Of a stretch of DNA of 64,000 bases, positions 1 to 8,724 are shown piece after piece. The DNA is from Amycolatopsis granulosa (GTDB taxonomy: Bacteria; Actinomycetota; Actinomycetes; Mycobacteriales; Pseudonocardiaceae), in the NCBI RefSeq assembly GCF_011758745.1, contig NZ_JAANOV010000001.1:434001-498000 (forward strand). The letters are read 5' to 3'. Every line of letters begins with the position of its first letter. The first letter of the stretch is position 1. A program made the position numbers and the translations under genes. The notes beneath the pieces were generated by a model. That model searched no databases and was not told where the DNA came from. It worked only from the letters and a program-made list of their open reading frames with translations.

Positions 1-86
1 TCGGCCAGGTCGGTGAAGGAACAGCGGCCGTCGACCGCCAGCTCCCGCGCGATCGCCTGGTCCAGCTGCTCCAGCGGGCCGCTCAC
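1..86 (-). CDS. Lrp/AsnC-family transcriptional regulator, N-terminal fragment
   Basis: Only the first 28 codons are inside the window; the rest lies to the left. The GTG start overlaps the stop of the upstream M24 peptidase (GTGA), so the two are translationally coupled. The visible peptide has the pattern LDQAIARELAVDGRCSFTDL, which is the first helix of an AsnC-type winged HTH (LDxxILxxLxxDGRxSxxxLA). Lrp/AsnC proteins bind DNA in response to amino acids; a neighbour that releases amino acids from Xaa-Pro peptides fits. The family call rests on a short stretch, so it is moderate. Confidence 0.6.
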   Translation of the reverse strand, partial: MSGPLEQLDQAIARELAVDGRCSFTDLA

Positions 87-1225
87 GAGTCGAGCACGAC
101 GAGCTCGTGCGGGCGCTGGTTGAGTGCTTCGACCCCGTCCGCGGTCACCACCACGATGTCCTCGATCCGGGCGCCCCACCGTCCCGGCTGGTAGATGCCC
201 GGTTCGACGCTGAACGCCATGCCCGGCTCCAGCACCAGGTCGTTGCCCTCGACGATGTAGGGCTCCTCGTGCACGTCCAGGCCGATGCCGTGCCCGGTGC
301 GGTGGATGAAGAACTCCCCGTACCCGGCGTCGGAGATGATCTCCCGCGCCACCCCGTCGATCGACTGCGCGGTGAGCCCGGGCCGCACGGCCTCGACCGC
401 GGCCCGCTGTGCGCGCTCGAGCACCGCGTAGGTCCGCGCCACGTCGGCGTCCCGCGGCTCGCCGATCGCGTAGGTGCGCGTGGAGTCGGAGTTGTAGCCC
501 TCCGGGAGCGGCCCGCCGATGTCGACCACGACCACATCGCCCCGCTCGATGACCCGGTCGGACACGTCGTGGTGCGGGCTGGCGCCGTTCGGGCCGGAAC
601 CGACGATGACGAAGTCGGCGTGCAGGTGCCCCTCCGCCACGATGGCGTCGGCGATGTCGGCCCCCACCTCCGCTTCGGTGCGGCCCGCGCGAAGCCACTC
701 CCCGACCCGCGCGTGCACCCGGTCGATCGCGGCACCGGCGCGGCGCAGCGCGTCGATCTCGGCGGCGTCCTTGCGCATCCGCAGCTCGCGGAGCACCGGT
801 CCGGCCAGGGTCTGCTCGGCGGAGCCGAGCGCGGCGCGGAAGGCCAGCACGTGCAGCGCGATCAGCCCGTCGCTGACCGCCACCCGGCCCGGCTTGCCCA
901 GCCGGCCGGCCACCATCCGGTACGGGTCCTCCCCGTCGACCCAGGTGACCACCTCGACACCGAGCGCGTCGGTGGGCACCGCCGCGTAGCCGGGCGCCTC
1001 CAGTTTCGGCACCACGAGGGCCGGGGTGCCCTCGGCCGGCACCACGAGGGTCGTCAGCCGCTCGAAGGAACCACCGGCCGCACCGATCAGGTACCTCAGG
1101 TCCGAGCCCGGCGCGATGAGCAGCGCGTCGGTGCCGGCGGCCGCGGCGGCGGCGCGGGCGCGGTCCAGCCGTGCGCGCAGGGTGTCCGGGGCGAGGGCGG
1201 GGCTCTCGGGTGAACGGGAGGACAT
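83..1225 (-). CDS. M24-family Xaa-Pro aminopeptidase/dipeptidase
   Basis: Cytosolic dinuclear-metal peptidase of the pita-bread fold (380 aa). The N-terminal creatinase-like domain covers about residues 1-130 and the M24 catalytic domain the rest. The five metal ligands are visible in order: Asp in DIGG and in NSDSTRTY, His in HRTGHGIGLDVHEEP, Glu in FSVEPGIY and Glu in ARIEDIV. This is characteristic of prolidase/Xaa-Pro aminopeptidase, which removes or splits peptides with Pro at the second position. I chose ATG 1225, not the in-frame codon 60 nt upstream, because a TACGCT -10 box sits 7 nt before it, which suggests a leaderless mRNA. It leads a two-gene unit with the Lrp/AsnC gene. Confidence 0.88.
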   Translation of the reverse strand: MSSRSPESPALAPDTLRARLDRARAAAAAAGTDALLIAPGSDLRYLIGAAGGSFERLTTLVVPAEGTPALVVPKLEAPGYAAVPTDALGVEVVTWVDGEDPYRMVAGRLGKPGRVAVSDGLIALHVLAFRAALGSAEQTLAGPVLRELRMRKDAAEIDALRRAGAAIDRVHARVGEWLRAGRTEAEVGADIADAIVAEGHLHADFVIVGSGPNGASPHHDVSDRVIERGDVVVVDIGGPLPEGYNSDSTRTYAIGEPRDADVARTYAVLERAQRAAVEAVRPGLTAQSIDGVAREIISDAGYGEFFIHRTGHGIGLDVHEEPYIVEGNDLVLEPGMAFSVEPGIYQPGRWGARIEDIVVVTADGVEALNQRPHELVVLDS

Positions 1226-1232
1226 GGCACGC

Positions 1233-1238
1233 AGCGTA
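1233..1238 (-). promoter_or_regulatory. -10 box TACGCT of the M24 peptidase gene
   Basis: TACGCT on the minus strand ends 7 nt before ATG 1225. This TANNNT spacing is the usual arrangement for leaderless transcripts in actinobacteria. No convincing -35 is seen. Confidence 0.45.
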
Positions 1239-1278
1239 GCTGGCCCGCGCGCGGAACGCGTCTGGCAGGCTGTGCTCC

Positions 1279-2214
1279 GTGACACTTGCCCTGCTGGACT
1301 CCGCGAGCCTGTACTTCCGCTCGTTCTACGCGCTGCCCGAGTCGATGACGGCGCCGGACGGCACGCCGGTCAACGCGGTGCGCGGGTTCACCGACACGCT
1401 GGCCCGCATCGTCACCGACCGGCGCCCCGGCCGGCTCGTCGCGTGCCTGGACGCGGACTGGCGCCCGAAGTTCCGCACCGATCTGCTGCCCAGCTACAAG
1501 GCGCACCGGGTGGCCGACGCCGCGGCGAACGCCGAGGAGGTCCCGGACACCCTCACCCCGCAGGTGCCGATCATCCTGGAGCTGCTGGAGGCGTTCGGGT
1601 TCGCCACCGCGGAGGCGCCCGGGTACGAGGCCGACGACGTGATCGGCGCGCTGACCGCGCGGGAGGAGGACGACCCGGTCGAGGTGATCACCGGGGACCG
1701 GGACCTGTTCCAGCTGGTGCGCACCGAGCCGACGCCCGCATCGGTGGTCTACGTGGGCAAGGGCTGGGCGAAGGCCGAGGTCCTGGGACCGGCCGAGATC
1801 GCCGGGCGCTACGACGTGCCGGTCGCCAACGCCGGGGCGGCCTACGCCGAGATGGCGGTGCTCCGCGGCGACCCGTCGGACGGGCTGCCCGGGGTGGCCG
1901 GGATCGGCGAGAAAACCGCGGCGAAGCTGATCACCCGGTTCGGGTCGCTGGACGGCCTGCTCGCCGCCGCCGCGCAGGGCGACAAGGACGTGCCGCCGAA
2001 GACCCGGGCCAAGCTCGCCGAGGCGCGGGAGTACCTGCGGGTCGCGCCGGCCGTCGTGAAGGTGGCCGTCGACGCGCCGGTGTCGGTGTCGGGGCCGGAC
2101 GAGGTGCCCGCCGCCCCGGCCGATCCCGACCGCGTCCTGCAGCTGGCCGAGCGGTGGAACCTGGGCAGTTCGGCCACCCGCCTGGTCAAGGCGCTCACCG
2201 CCGCGGCCCGCTGA
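1279..2214 (+). CDS. 5'-3' exonuclease (PolA N-terminal-like)
   Basis: Stand-alone flap/5'-3' exonuclease (311 aa) related to the N-terminal domain of DNA polymerase I and to mycobacterial Rv2090. Acidic metal-binding residues are seen in LALLDSASLYFRSFYA (Asp near residue 6), CLDADWRPKFR, YEADDVIGAL and TGDRDLFQL. The helix-3-turn-helix DNA clamp is GDPSDGLPGVAGIGEKTAAKL. It would remove RNA primers or 5' flaps during repair. GTG start. Its TGA abuts, without a gap, the stop of the convergent GPP34 gene. The polymerase domains are absent, as is normal for this paralogue. Confidence 0.9.
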   Translation: MTLALLDSASLYFRSFYALPESMTAPDGTPVNAVRGFTDTLARIVTDRRPGRLVACLDADWRPKFRTDLLPSYKAHRVADAAANAEEVPDTLTPQVPIILELLEAFGFATAEAPGYEADDVIGALTAREEDDPVEVITGDRDLFQLVRTEPTPASVVYVGKGWAKAEVLGPAEIAGRYDVPVANAGAAYAEMAVLRGDPSDGLPGVAGIGEKTAAKLITRFGSLDGLLAAAAQGDKDVPPKTRAKLAEAREYLRVAPAVVKVAVDAPVSVSGPDEVPAAPADPDRVLQLAERWNLGSSATRLVKALTAAAR

Positions 2215-2853
2215 TCAGCCGCCCGAGGCGACGGCCGCGCGCTGCGCCTGGATGGCCTTGCGCAGCGCCGTCACCACCGGCTCCACCGGCCGGCTCAGGT
2301 CGGCCAGCCGCGCGCGGTACTGGCGCCGTTCGCTCCGGCTGAGCACCGTGCGCAGCTCGGCGGTGCCCGCCAGCGCGCACAAGGCGCCCAGCCGCGCGTC
2401 AACCCGGGACGCGGGTCCCGCGCCCCGGATGATCCGCCGGACGTCCGCCGCCAGCCGGTTGACCTCCTGCGGCCGGCGCAGCGTGATCCGGTGCGCCGGG
2501 AACAGCCCGAGCACGCGGTGCGGCTCCACCTTGATGACCTCGTCGCCGGCCAGCTGGTCGCGGACCACGGGCACCATGTGGCCGGCGTGGCGGGACACCC
2601 AGCGCCGCCACGACCGCGGCGACGTGCCGGTGATCTCCGCCAGGACGAGGTCGAGGACCGGGTCCAGCCGGGGCGCGGCCCCGGCCGGGGCCGCCTTGCC
2701 GCCGTCGTCGACGAGGTGACCGGCGAGCACCAGGTCGGCCAGTGCCGCGGCCCGCAGGGCGTAGCCCAGCTCGGACCGCGAGACCAGGCGGTTCTTGTCC
2801 GTGTCGTAGGCCAACAGGAAGAGCTGCGCGGCCAGGGAGTCAGGTCGGTGCAT
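2215..2853 (-). CDS. GOLPH3/VPS74 (GPP34) domain protein
   Basis: 212 aa, all helical in composition, beginning with the GPP34 signature region ([17 protein letters not shown]). In eukaryotes the fold binds phosphatidylinositol-4-phosphate on Golgi membranes; the actinobacterial role is not established. The ATG lies inside the last codons of the upstream ribbon-helix-helix gene (14-nt overlap), so it is the third gene of an SPFH/RHH/GPP34 operon. Peripheral membrane association is inferred from the family and from the SPFH partner. An upstream in-frame extension exists but it overlaps the RHH gene and is unlikely to be used. Confidence 0.8.
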   Translation of the reverse strand: MHRPDSLAAQLFLLAYDTDKNRLVSRSELGYALRAAALADLVLAGHLVDDGGKAAPAGAAPRLDPVLDLVLAEITGTSPRSWRRWVSRHAGHMVPVVRDQLAGDEVIKVEPHRVLGLFPAHRITLRRPQEVNRLAADVRRIIRGAGPASRVDARLGALCALAGTAELRTVLSRSERRQYRARLADLSRPVEPVVTALRKAIQAQRAAVASGG

Positions 2854-3055
2854 CGTCGTCCTCTTTCCGGGGGCGTCCCCGCGGCCGCATCCGGCCCACC
2901 TCGCGGGGTAGCCTGCCGGCGTCCGCGAGTGCCTTGCGCAGCAGGAACTCGATTTGCGCGTTCGTACTGCGCAGCTCGTCCCCGGCCCAGCGCGCCAGCG
3001 CGTCGTGCACGGCCGGGTCGAGCCGCAGCAGGATCTTCTTCCGGTCGGCCGGCAT
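2840..3055 (-). CDS. Small ribbon-helix-helix (Arc/CopG-like) protein
   Basis: 71 aa. Residues 5-44 have the RHH pattern: a beta strand KKILLRLDP, helix [14 protein letters not shown] and helix [15 protein letters not shown]. The tail is basic and then acidic ([14 protein letters not shown]). Such dimers bind palindromic operators. Its start codon directly adjoins the SPFH stop (cat/cta at 3053-3058), so it belongs to that operon. It is a candidate autoregulator binding the 12-bp palindrome at 3995-4006, but that is inference. No toxin gene is next to it. Confidence 0.7.
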   Translation of the reverse strand: MPADRKKILLRLDPAVHDALARWAGDELRSTNAQIEFLLRKALADAGRLPREVGRMRPRGRPRKEDDDAPT

Positions 3056-3949
3056 CTACTGGTACAGCGTCCCGGTGTTGACCACCGGCTGCGCGTCCCG
3101 GTCACCGACGAGGACGACGAGGAGGTTGCTCACCATCGTCGCCTTGCGTTCCTCGTCCAGATCGACGACGTCGTGCTCGGCCAGCCGGTCCAGCGCCATC
3201 TCCACCATCCCGACCGCGCCTTCGACGATGCGCTGCCGGGCGGCCACCACGGCTCCCGCCTGCTGGCGCCGCAGCATCGCCTGCGCGATCTCCGGGGCGT
3301 AGGCCAGGTGCGTGATCCGCGATTCGACGATCTTCACCCCGGCGGAGGCGACGCGGGCGGAGATCTCCGCGGACAGTTTCTCGGTGATCTCGTCGGCGTT
3401 GTCCCGCAACGACATCCGGTTGTCGTCCGGGGTGTCGTAGGGGTAGGCGTTGGCGATGTGACGGACCGCCGTCTCGCTCTGGATGCCGACGAACTCCACG
3501 AAGTCGTCCACTTCGAACACCGCCTGGGCGGTGTCGGCGACCTGCCACACGACCACGGCGGCGATCTCGATCGGGTTGCCGTCGGCCTCGTTGACCTTGG
3601 CGACACCCGTCTCGTGGTTGCGGATGCGGGTGGAGATCTTGCGCCGCTGGGTGAACGGGTTGACCCACTGCAGCCCGGCGGTGCGCAGGGTGCCGACGTA
3701 GCGGCCCAGCAACTGCACGACGCGCGCCTCCCCCGGCGCCACCGCGGTCAGCCCGCGGAGCACGAGCACTCCGGCGACCAGGGCGACGACGCCCCCGATC
3801 GTCATCCCCGCCGAGTCGCCACTGGCGACGAGCAGGATCACGCCCGCGGCCAGCAGGACCATCGCCAGCCCCAGCATCGCGAATCCGTTGACCGCGTTCG
3901 CCGGGCGTTCGCGCGTGCTCGGCGCCGGCATGTCCACGACAGTTTCCAC
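3056..3949 (-). CDS. SPFH/band-7 (stomatin/flotillin-like) membrane protein
   Basis: 297 aa. Two hydrophobic segments (about residues 22-43 and 49-66) anchor an SPFH domain that starts at [20 protein letters not shown] and includes the [10 protein letters not shown] and [14 protein letters not shown] motifs, followed by a helical C-terminal stretch ([22 protein letters not shown]). SPFH proteins oligomerise into membrane microdomain scaffolds. First gene of the operon with the RHH and GPP34 genes, divergent from the ABC exporter at 4033. Confidence 0.88.
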   Translation of the reverse strand: METVVDMPAPSTRERPANAVNGFAMLGLAMVLLAAGVILLVASGDSAGMTIGGVVALVAGVLVLRGLTAVAPGEARVVQLLGRYVGTLRTAGLQWVNPFTQRRKISTRIRNHETGVAKVNEADGNPIEIAAVVVWQVADTAQAVFEVDDFVEFVGIQSETAVRHIANAYPYDTPDDNRMSLRDNADEITEKLSAEISARVASAGVKIVESRITHLAYAPEIAQAMLRRQQAGAVVAARQRIVEGAVGMVEMALDRLAEHDVVDLDEERKATMVSNLLVVLVGDRDAQPVVNTGTLYQ

Positions 3950-3994
3950 GTCGTTCCCCTCGATTCCCTTGTTCCGATGGCCCTAGTGTAGCAT

Positions 3995-4006
3995 TGTGAT
4001 ATCACA
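3995..4006. promoter_or_regulatory. Perfect 12-bp palindrome TGTGATATCACA
   Basis: It lies in the 83-bp intergenic region between the divergent SPFH and ABC transporter genes, in an AT-rich patch unlike the surrounding sequence. The position fits an operator shared by both promoters. The half-site TGTGAT resembles CRP or GntR half-sites, but the 2-bp spacing is not that of CRP. The binding protein is unknown; the RHH protein at 2840-3055 is one candidate. Confidence 0.45.
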
Positions 4007-4032
4007 TTTTCTACGAGTGGAGGGGGGACGAG

Positions 4033-4944
4033 GTGGCGGACAGGCAATTGGAGATCGACGGCCTGACCAAGCGGTACGGCGCGAGAACGGCGTTGTCGGA
4101 CATGACGTTCGAGGTCCGCGCGGGCGAGCTGTTCGGGTTCGTGGGCAGCAACGGCGCGGGCAAGACCACGACGATGCGGATCGTGCTGGGGGTCCTGGCG
4201 GCCGACGCGGGACAGGTGCGCTGGGACGGGGCGCCGGTGACGTTGCAGACGCGCAACCACATCGGGTACATGCCCGAGGAGCGCGGCCTCTACCCGAAGA
4301 TGAAGGTCGGCGAGCAGCTGGTCTACCTGGCCCGGCTGCACGGCATGCCGGCCACGGTGGCACGCCGGTCGGTCGAGACCTGGACCGAACGGCTCGGCGT
4401 GGCCGCCCGCCGCGACGACGAGGTGCAGAAGCTGAGCCTGGGCAACCAGCAGCGCGTGCAGCTGGCCGCCGCGCTGGTGCACGACCCGGCGATCCTGGTG
4501 CTCGACGAACCGTTCTCCGGGCTCGACCCGGTCGCGGTGGACGTGATGAGCCAGGTACTGCGGGAGAAGGCCGCCGAGGGCGTGCCGGTGGTGTTCTCCA
4601 GTCACCAGCTGGACCTGGTCGAGCGGTTGTGCGACCGGATCGGCATCGTGCGCGACGGGCACATGGTCGCCTGCGGCGCGGTCGAGGAGCTGCAGGCGGG
4701 GTCGGCGGTGCGGCTGCTGGTCGATGCGCCGGCGGCGCCGGCGGGCTGGGCGGACGGGCTCGCCGGGGTGACCGTCGTGCGGCAAGCGGGGGGCCGCACC
4801 GAACTGGAACTCGGCGAAGGCGCCGACGACCAGGCCGTGCTGCGCGCGGCGCTGACGACCGGCCCGGTGCACGAATTCGCGCGGCACCGCCCGTCACTGA
4901 CCGAGTTGTTCCGGCACGTCGTGACCGAGGAGGTGGCGGCATGA
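4033..4944 (+). CDS. ABC transporter ATP-binding protein
   Basis: 303 aa, a single nucleotide-binding domain of the DrrA/NatA type. Walker A is GSNGAGKTT, the signature is LSLGNQQRVQLA, Walker B and D-loop are ILVLDEPFSGLDP, and the H-switch is SSHQLDLVE. A roughly 80-residue C-terminal extension follows, as in Na+/drug exporters of this class. GTG start with a strong ribosome site (GGAGGGGGG) about 7 nt upstream. The TGA overlaps the permease ATG (ATGA), so the two are translationally coupled. Substrate cannot be told from sequence. Confidence 0.9.
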   Translation: MADRQLEIDGLTKRYGARTALSDMTFEVRAGELFGFVGSNGAGKTTTMRIVLGVLAADAGQVRWDGAPVTLQTRNHIGYMPEERGLYPKMKVGEQLVYLARLHGMPATVARRSVETWTERLGVAARRDDEVQKLSLGNQQRVQLAAALVHDPAILVLDEPFSGLDPVAVDVMSQVLREKAAEGVPVVFSSHQLDLVERLCDRIGIVRDGHMVACGAVEELQAGSAVRLLVDAPAAPAGWADGLAGVTVVRQAGGRTELELGEGADDQAVLRAALTTGPVHEFARHRPSLTELFRHVVTEEVAA

Positions 4945-6149
4945 CCGCACCACGCAGGGACCACAGCGGCTGGGCCGGTGTTTCGCTGATCGCCTCGCGC
5001 GAGATCGGCATCCGGTTGCGGTCCAAGGCCTACCGGCTGAGCACGCTCGCGCTGCTGATCGTGATCATCGGGTTCACGGTCGTGATGAAGCTGATCGGCG
5101 GGAACGCCGCCGACGGCACGGTCGGTGTCACCGGGGCGACCTCGGCGCTGGCGGCGCCGATGCAGGCCGCTGCCGCCGCGGTCGGCGAGACCGTCGAGGT
5201 GAAGACCGTGCCCGACGAGGCCAGCGGCGAGGCGCAGCTGCGGGACGGCGACCTGGATGTGCTGCTGGTCGGCGACGGCACCCGCGTGCAGGCCGTGGTG
5301 AAGAAGGACCTGGACGACAAGGGCCGCACGGCGCTGGAGCTGCTCGCGAGCCGTCTCGCGCTCGACCAGCAGATCGCCGGCCTGGGCGGTGACCCGGTGC
5401 AGGTCAACGCCGCGGTCGCGCACGCGGGCGTGCAGGTGCGGCCGCTGGAGCAGCCCTACCCCTACAACTCACAGCAGCTGGTGCTGGGGATCGTCGCCGG
5501 CGTGCTCATCTACCTGTCGCTGATGCTCAACGGGCAGTCGGTGGCGCAGGGCGTGGTCGAGGAGAAGACCAGCCGGGTGGTCGAGCTGCTGCTGGCCACG
5601 GTGCGGCCGTGGCAGCTGATGACCGGCAAGGTGCTGGGCATCGGCGCGGTCGGGCTGATCCAGATGCTGGTGATCGGTGTTGTCGGCATCGTCGCGGGGC
5701 TCGCGACCGGGGTGCTGACGATCTCGGTGTCGGCCGCCGCGGGCACGGTGGTGTGGCTGATCGTGTGGTACCTGCTCGGGTTCCTGATGTACTCTATCGT
5801 GTTCGCCGGGCTCGGTGCCCTGGTGTCGCGGCAGGAGGACGTCGGTGGGGCGATCACCCCGGCGCTGTTCTTCGTCATCGCCGGGTACGTCGTGGGGATC
5901 TCGGTGCTGCCGACCGACCCGGGCAGCGGGCTGGTGGCGATCCTGTCGGTGATCCCGGTGTTCGCGCCGACGCTGATGCCGATGCGGCTGGCGATGGGCG
6001 GCGTGGCGCCGTGGGAGGCGATCCTGTCCGTCGGGCTGGTCGTGGCGCTGATCCCGGCGCTGGTGTGGTTGTCGGCGCGGATCTACCGCAACGCCGTGCT
6101 GCGCACCGGGGCGAAGGTGCGGATCCGGGAAGCGCTGCGCGCGGCCTGA
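4941..6149 (+). CDS. ABC-2 type permease (NatB-like)
   Basis: 402 aa. One N-terminal membrane helix (about residues 33-50), a large non-membrane loop of some 130 residues, then five C-terminal helices starting near YNSQQLVLGIVAGVLIYLSL. The motif EEKTSRVVELLLATVRPWQLM between the first and second C-terminal helices is typical of NatB/CcmB-type exporters. ATG 4941 overlaps the ATPase stop by 4 bp. A longer in-frame reading upstream is only antiframe of the ATPase gene and was not used. Confidence 0.88.
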   Translation: MTAPRRDHSGWAGVSLIASREIGIRLRSKAYRLSTLALLIVIIGFTVVMKLIGGNAADGTVGVTGATSALAAPMQAAAAAVGETVEVKTVPDEASGEAQLRDGDLDVLLVGDGTRVQAVVKKDLDDKGRTALELLASRLALDQQIAGLGGDPVQVNAAVAHAGVQVRPLEQPYPYNSQQLVLGIVAGVLIYLSLMLNGQSVAQGVVEEKTSRVVELLLATVRPWQLMTGKVLGIGAVGLIQMLVIGVVGIVAGLATGVLTISVSAAAGTVVWLIVWYLLGFLMYSIVFAGLGALVSRQEDVGGAITPALFFVIAGYVVGISVLPTDPGSGLVAILSVIPVFAPTLMPMRLAMGGVAPWEAILSVGLVVALIPALVWLSARIYRNAVLRTGAKVRIREALRAA

Positions 6150-6187
6150 GTGCGCAAGAACGGAGAAGACCGGCGTGGCCGGGACCG

Positions 6188-6600
6188 TTAGCGTGTGAGG
6201 TCGGCCGGCCCCGCCTGGGGGCGGGGCCGGTCTTCCGGCGCGAAACCGGCCAGGGTGCTTCGGAGCGCAGCGGCGAACGCTCCGGCCTGGAACATGAAGC
6301 CTAGGTGGTTCCCGGGAAACTCGACGCAGGGGCACCCGAGGCGTTCGGCCTGGATCCCGGCGGTGCGGGCGTAGTAGGCGTCGGCGCTGTCGCGCCCGGC
6401 GGCGGTGACCACGGGGACCCGGTGCCGGCGGCGGGTGTCGAGGTCGGGGTTGTACCTGCTGATCGGGACGTATTCGCGGGCCAGGAAGAACTCGGCGTTC
6501 GGCGGCATCTCCCCCGCGGCAACCCGGGCTTGCTGCGCTGTCGTGTCGAAGCCGACGAGTTCGGCGGCGAAGAGGCGGAACGCCGCGGCGGTGCCCTGGG
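6188..6600 (-). pseudogene. Alpha/beta-hydrolase pseudogene, C-terminal part only
   Basis: On the minus strand the reading from about 6600 to 6188 is a good C-terminal part of an alpha/beta hydrolase. It includes REYVPISRYNPDL, VPVVTAAGRDSADAYYAR with the acid-turn region, and the catalytic-His region FPGNHLGFMF. The N-terminal half with the nucleophile elbow is missing. Upstream of 6600 the frame runs antisense through a different hydrolase fragment and loses all resemblance. No start codon in a sensible context. The piece faces away from the second fragment at 6601, so both lost their 5' halves at one junction. Confidence 0.7.
6205..6230 (+). terminator. GC-rich hairpin after the ABC operon
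   Basis: An 11-bp perfect stem (CCGGCCCCGCC / GGCGGGGCCGG) with a 4-nt loop, 55 nt after the permease stop and followed by TCTTCC. There is only a weak T tract. It may act as terminator for the plus-strand operon. The present stop of the hydrolase pseudogene on the other strand lies just beyond it. Confidence 0.5.
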
Positions 6601-7092
6601 GTGGTCGACCCTGATGACCGAGACCCTGGGCTACCCGAAGTACGCCGCCGGGGGATGCGACATCGGCGCGATCGTCACCAGCCAGCTCGGGCACAAGTAC
6701 GCCGACGCGCTGTACGGCATCCACATCGGCTCCGGGCTACCGCTCGACTTCTTCACCGGCCCGCGCGCCTGGGACTTCGCCCGCAACCGTCCCCTCACCG
6801 ACGACCAGCCCGCCGACGTCCGCGCCCGCATCATCGAGCTGGCCCCCCTGCCCACGACCGCACCCCGGTCGTGCAGGCCCCTGTCGGGCTCACGTTCGTC
6901 ACGTACGGGAACCCGCCTGGCATCCGCACCGCCGACGAGCGCGTCCAGGCGTTCAAGACCGGGCCGCAGGCCCAGTGGTTCAACCACGTCAACGTCAACG
7001 CCCACGACCGCGGCGGCCACTTCATCCCGTGGGAGAACCCGGACGCCTGGGTGAACGACCTGCGCCGCACCTTCCACGGCCGCCGCCCCTGA
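6601..7092 (+). pseudogene. Epoxide-hydrolase pseudogene, 5' truncated and frameshifted
   Basis: From about 6601 frame 2 gives an epoxide-hydrolase core (TETLGYPKYAAGGCDIGAIV with the nucleophile Asp, then SQLGHKYADALYGIHIGSG and PLDFFTGPRAWDF). Near 6850 the similarity jumps to frame 1, which gives the C-terminus (TPVVQAPVGLTFVTYGNPPG, VNAHDRGGHFIPWENPDAW with the catalytic His) and ends at TGA 7092. Intact family members have a long lid region between these blocks that is missing here. The gene therefore lacks its N-terminus, has an internal deletion and has a frameshift. It cannot be functional. Confidence 0.75.
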
Positions 7093-7147
7093 CCGGCCGT
7101 GCGCGGAGATCACGGCGGCGTTCGGGACCGCCGGGGAGGCTGAGGAG

Positions 7148-8347
7148 TCAGAATCCCGTGCCGCACCAGGGCGGAACCGCCGTGGCGAACAGGGCGTCGG
7201 CATGAGGCAGCGCCGCCGGGTCGGCCACGTCGATCCGCCCGATCGCGGCGAGCGTGCTGGGCCGGGCGTCGCCGAGGTAGAGCATCGCCAGTGTCTCCGG
7301 GGTGACCCGCAGGCCGGCCGCGGCCGTGGTGGTGCGCGTCCCGGGGGGTGAGAGCCGGTAGCGGCCGGTGTTGGCGGGCAGTTGCGGGTCGGTCACCTCG
7401 ATCACGACCGGCTCCCCCGGTCCCCAGCTCCGGGCGGCCAGCGCCGCGGGCACGTTGACCAACCGGAGCCAGGTGTCATCGTCCACACCGTTCACCGCGC
7501 AGGCGCGGGGGTCGGCGAGCATCGCACCCACCGGCTCGTCGAGCGGCCGCCCCGGCGCACGGACTTCGGAGACGAGGTCCACCCGCAGCAGGAACCGCCA
7601 GAGACCGGCGGCCGCGGTGGTGCTCGTGGCGTGCAGGTCCTGCACGACGAGCGCGGCGCCGCGGTTGGGGTGGTCGAACGTGCGCCGGTCCTCGGTGCGG
7701 TAGAGCACGAAACCGTCGTCGCCGCGCGGTCCGGTGTGGACGGCGACATGGTGTTCGCCGATCAGGCGCTCGCGCGCATACGACCACCACACGTCAGGCC
7801 GCTCGATCATGCCGGGCCGGTTCAGGCCCATCTCCGCATACAGCCCGGGCAGCAGTTCGCGTGCCTCCGCCGTGGTGAGCAACCGGACGGTGCCGCCCGC
7901 GGGCGCATCGCCGCGGAAGGCGGCCGGCGTGATGCGCACCGTCTTGCCGCGGGTTGCGGCGCCGTAACCGAAGCGGCCGTAGATGGTCGCCTCGCTGGCG
8001 TGCAGGGTGGCCAGCACGTCACCACGACGGGCGCAGTCCGCCAGCTGGGCGGCCATCAACGCGGTCAGGACACCGCGTCGCGTGTGATCGGCCCGCACCG
8101 CCACCCCGTCCACGGCCGCGGCGGGAAGCGCTTTCCCGCCGGGCACGGCGAGACGGGTGGCGAAGGAGCCCGCGACACCCACCACCTGCTCACCGGTGAA
8201 CGCGCCGAACCGGCGCTCGGCCGGGAAGGACGCTGCCCGGCGCCGCCACAACTCGTCGGTGACGGTGGCGTGCAGGGCACGGCCGAGCACCTCGAACGCC
8301 GCCCGCTCCTCCCCGGCCGCCAGCGCCCGGATCTCGTAGCCGTTCAC
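7148..8347 (-). CDS. Eis-type GNAT N-acetyltransferase (copy 1)
   Basis: 399 aa, the usual length of Eis proteins: tandem GNAT domains followed by an SCP2-like domain. The acetyl-CoA loop is VDGVAVRADHTRRGVLTALM (about residues 76-95). The polypeptide ends in WCGTGF; the free carboxylate of the last Phe is the catalytic base in mycobacterial Eis. Homologues acetylate aminoglycosides and other amines; the natural substrate here is unknown. GTG start overlaps the stop of the DUF4333 lipoprotein gene (GTGA). It is one half of a duplicated gene pair with 8344-8700. Confidence 0.85.
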   Translation of the reverse strand: MNGYEIRALAAGEERAAFEVLGRALHATVTDELWRRRAASFPAERRFGAFTGEQVVGVAGSFATRLAVPGGKALPAAAVDGVAVRADHTRRGVLTALMAAQLADCARRGDVLATLHASEATIYGRFGYGAATRGKTVRITPAAFRGDAPAGGTVRLLTTAEARELLPGLYAEMGLNRPGMIERPDVWWSYARERLIGEHHVAVHTGPRGDDGFVLYRTEDRRTFDHPNRGAALVVQDLHATSTTAAAGLWRFLLRVDLVSEVRAPGRPLDEPVGAMLADPRACAVNGVDDDTWLRLVNVPAALAARSWGPGEPVVIEVTDPQLPANTGRYRLSPPGTRTTTAAAGLRVTPETLAMLYLGDARPSTLAAIGRIDVADPAALPHADALFATAVPPWCGTGF

Positions 8348-8700
8348 GGCTTCGGCTGGGAGACCTCGTAGCCGCCGGCCGCGTCACGCACCGTGATCGT
8401 CACCTTCTCCTCCTTCCCGGCGATGTCCACGGTGCACTCGAAGGTGCGGCCGGCGACGACGTCCTGGTCCGCCGGGCAGGACACGTCGCCGACCTCGGTG
8501 ACGAGGTAGGACTCGGTGAGCACGCGCCGCACCCCGTCCTGCACGCGGGCCGGGTCGAACACCCGCCGAACCGGGGTCAGCGGCGGCGGGGACGACGTCA
8601 CGACCGCGGGGGCCGGAGTCGACGGTGCGGGGGCAGGCGGCGCGCTGTGGCATCCGGTCAGCGCCAGGGCGGCGCTGACGAGCATCAGCGTGATCCGCAC
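8344..8700 (-). CDS. DUF4333 lipoprotein
   Basis: 118 aa. A signal peptide ends in the lipobox LTGC (Cys about residue 17), then a Pro-rich linker (about 18-42) and a DUF4333 domain with its two conserved cysteines (VSCPADQDVV and TFECTVDI). It is predicted to be anchored to the outer face of the membrane. Function of DUF4333 is unknown. It overlaps the downstream Eis-like gene by 4 bp. The same domain occurs with a different anchor in the paralogue at 9965-10486. Confidence 0.8.
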   Translation of the reverse strand: MRITLMLVSAALALTGCHSAPPAPAPSTPAPAVVTSSPPPLTPVRRVFDPARVQDGVRRVLTESYLVTEVGDVSCPADQDVVAGRTFECTVDIAGKEEKVTITVRDAAGGYEVSQPKP

Positions 8701-8724
8701 CGACCACCCCCCGGGACAGGCTTC

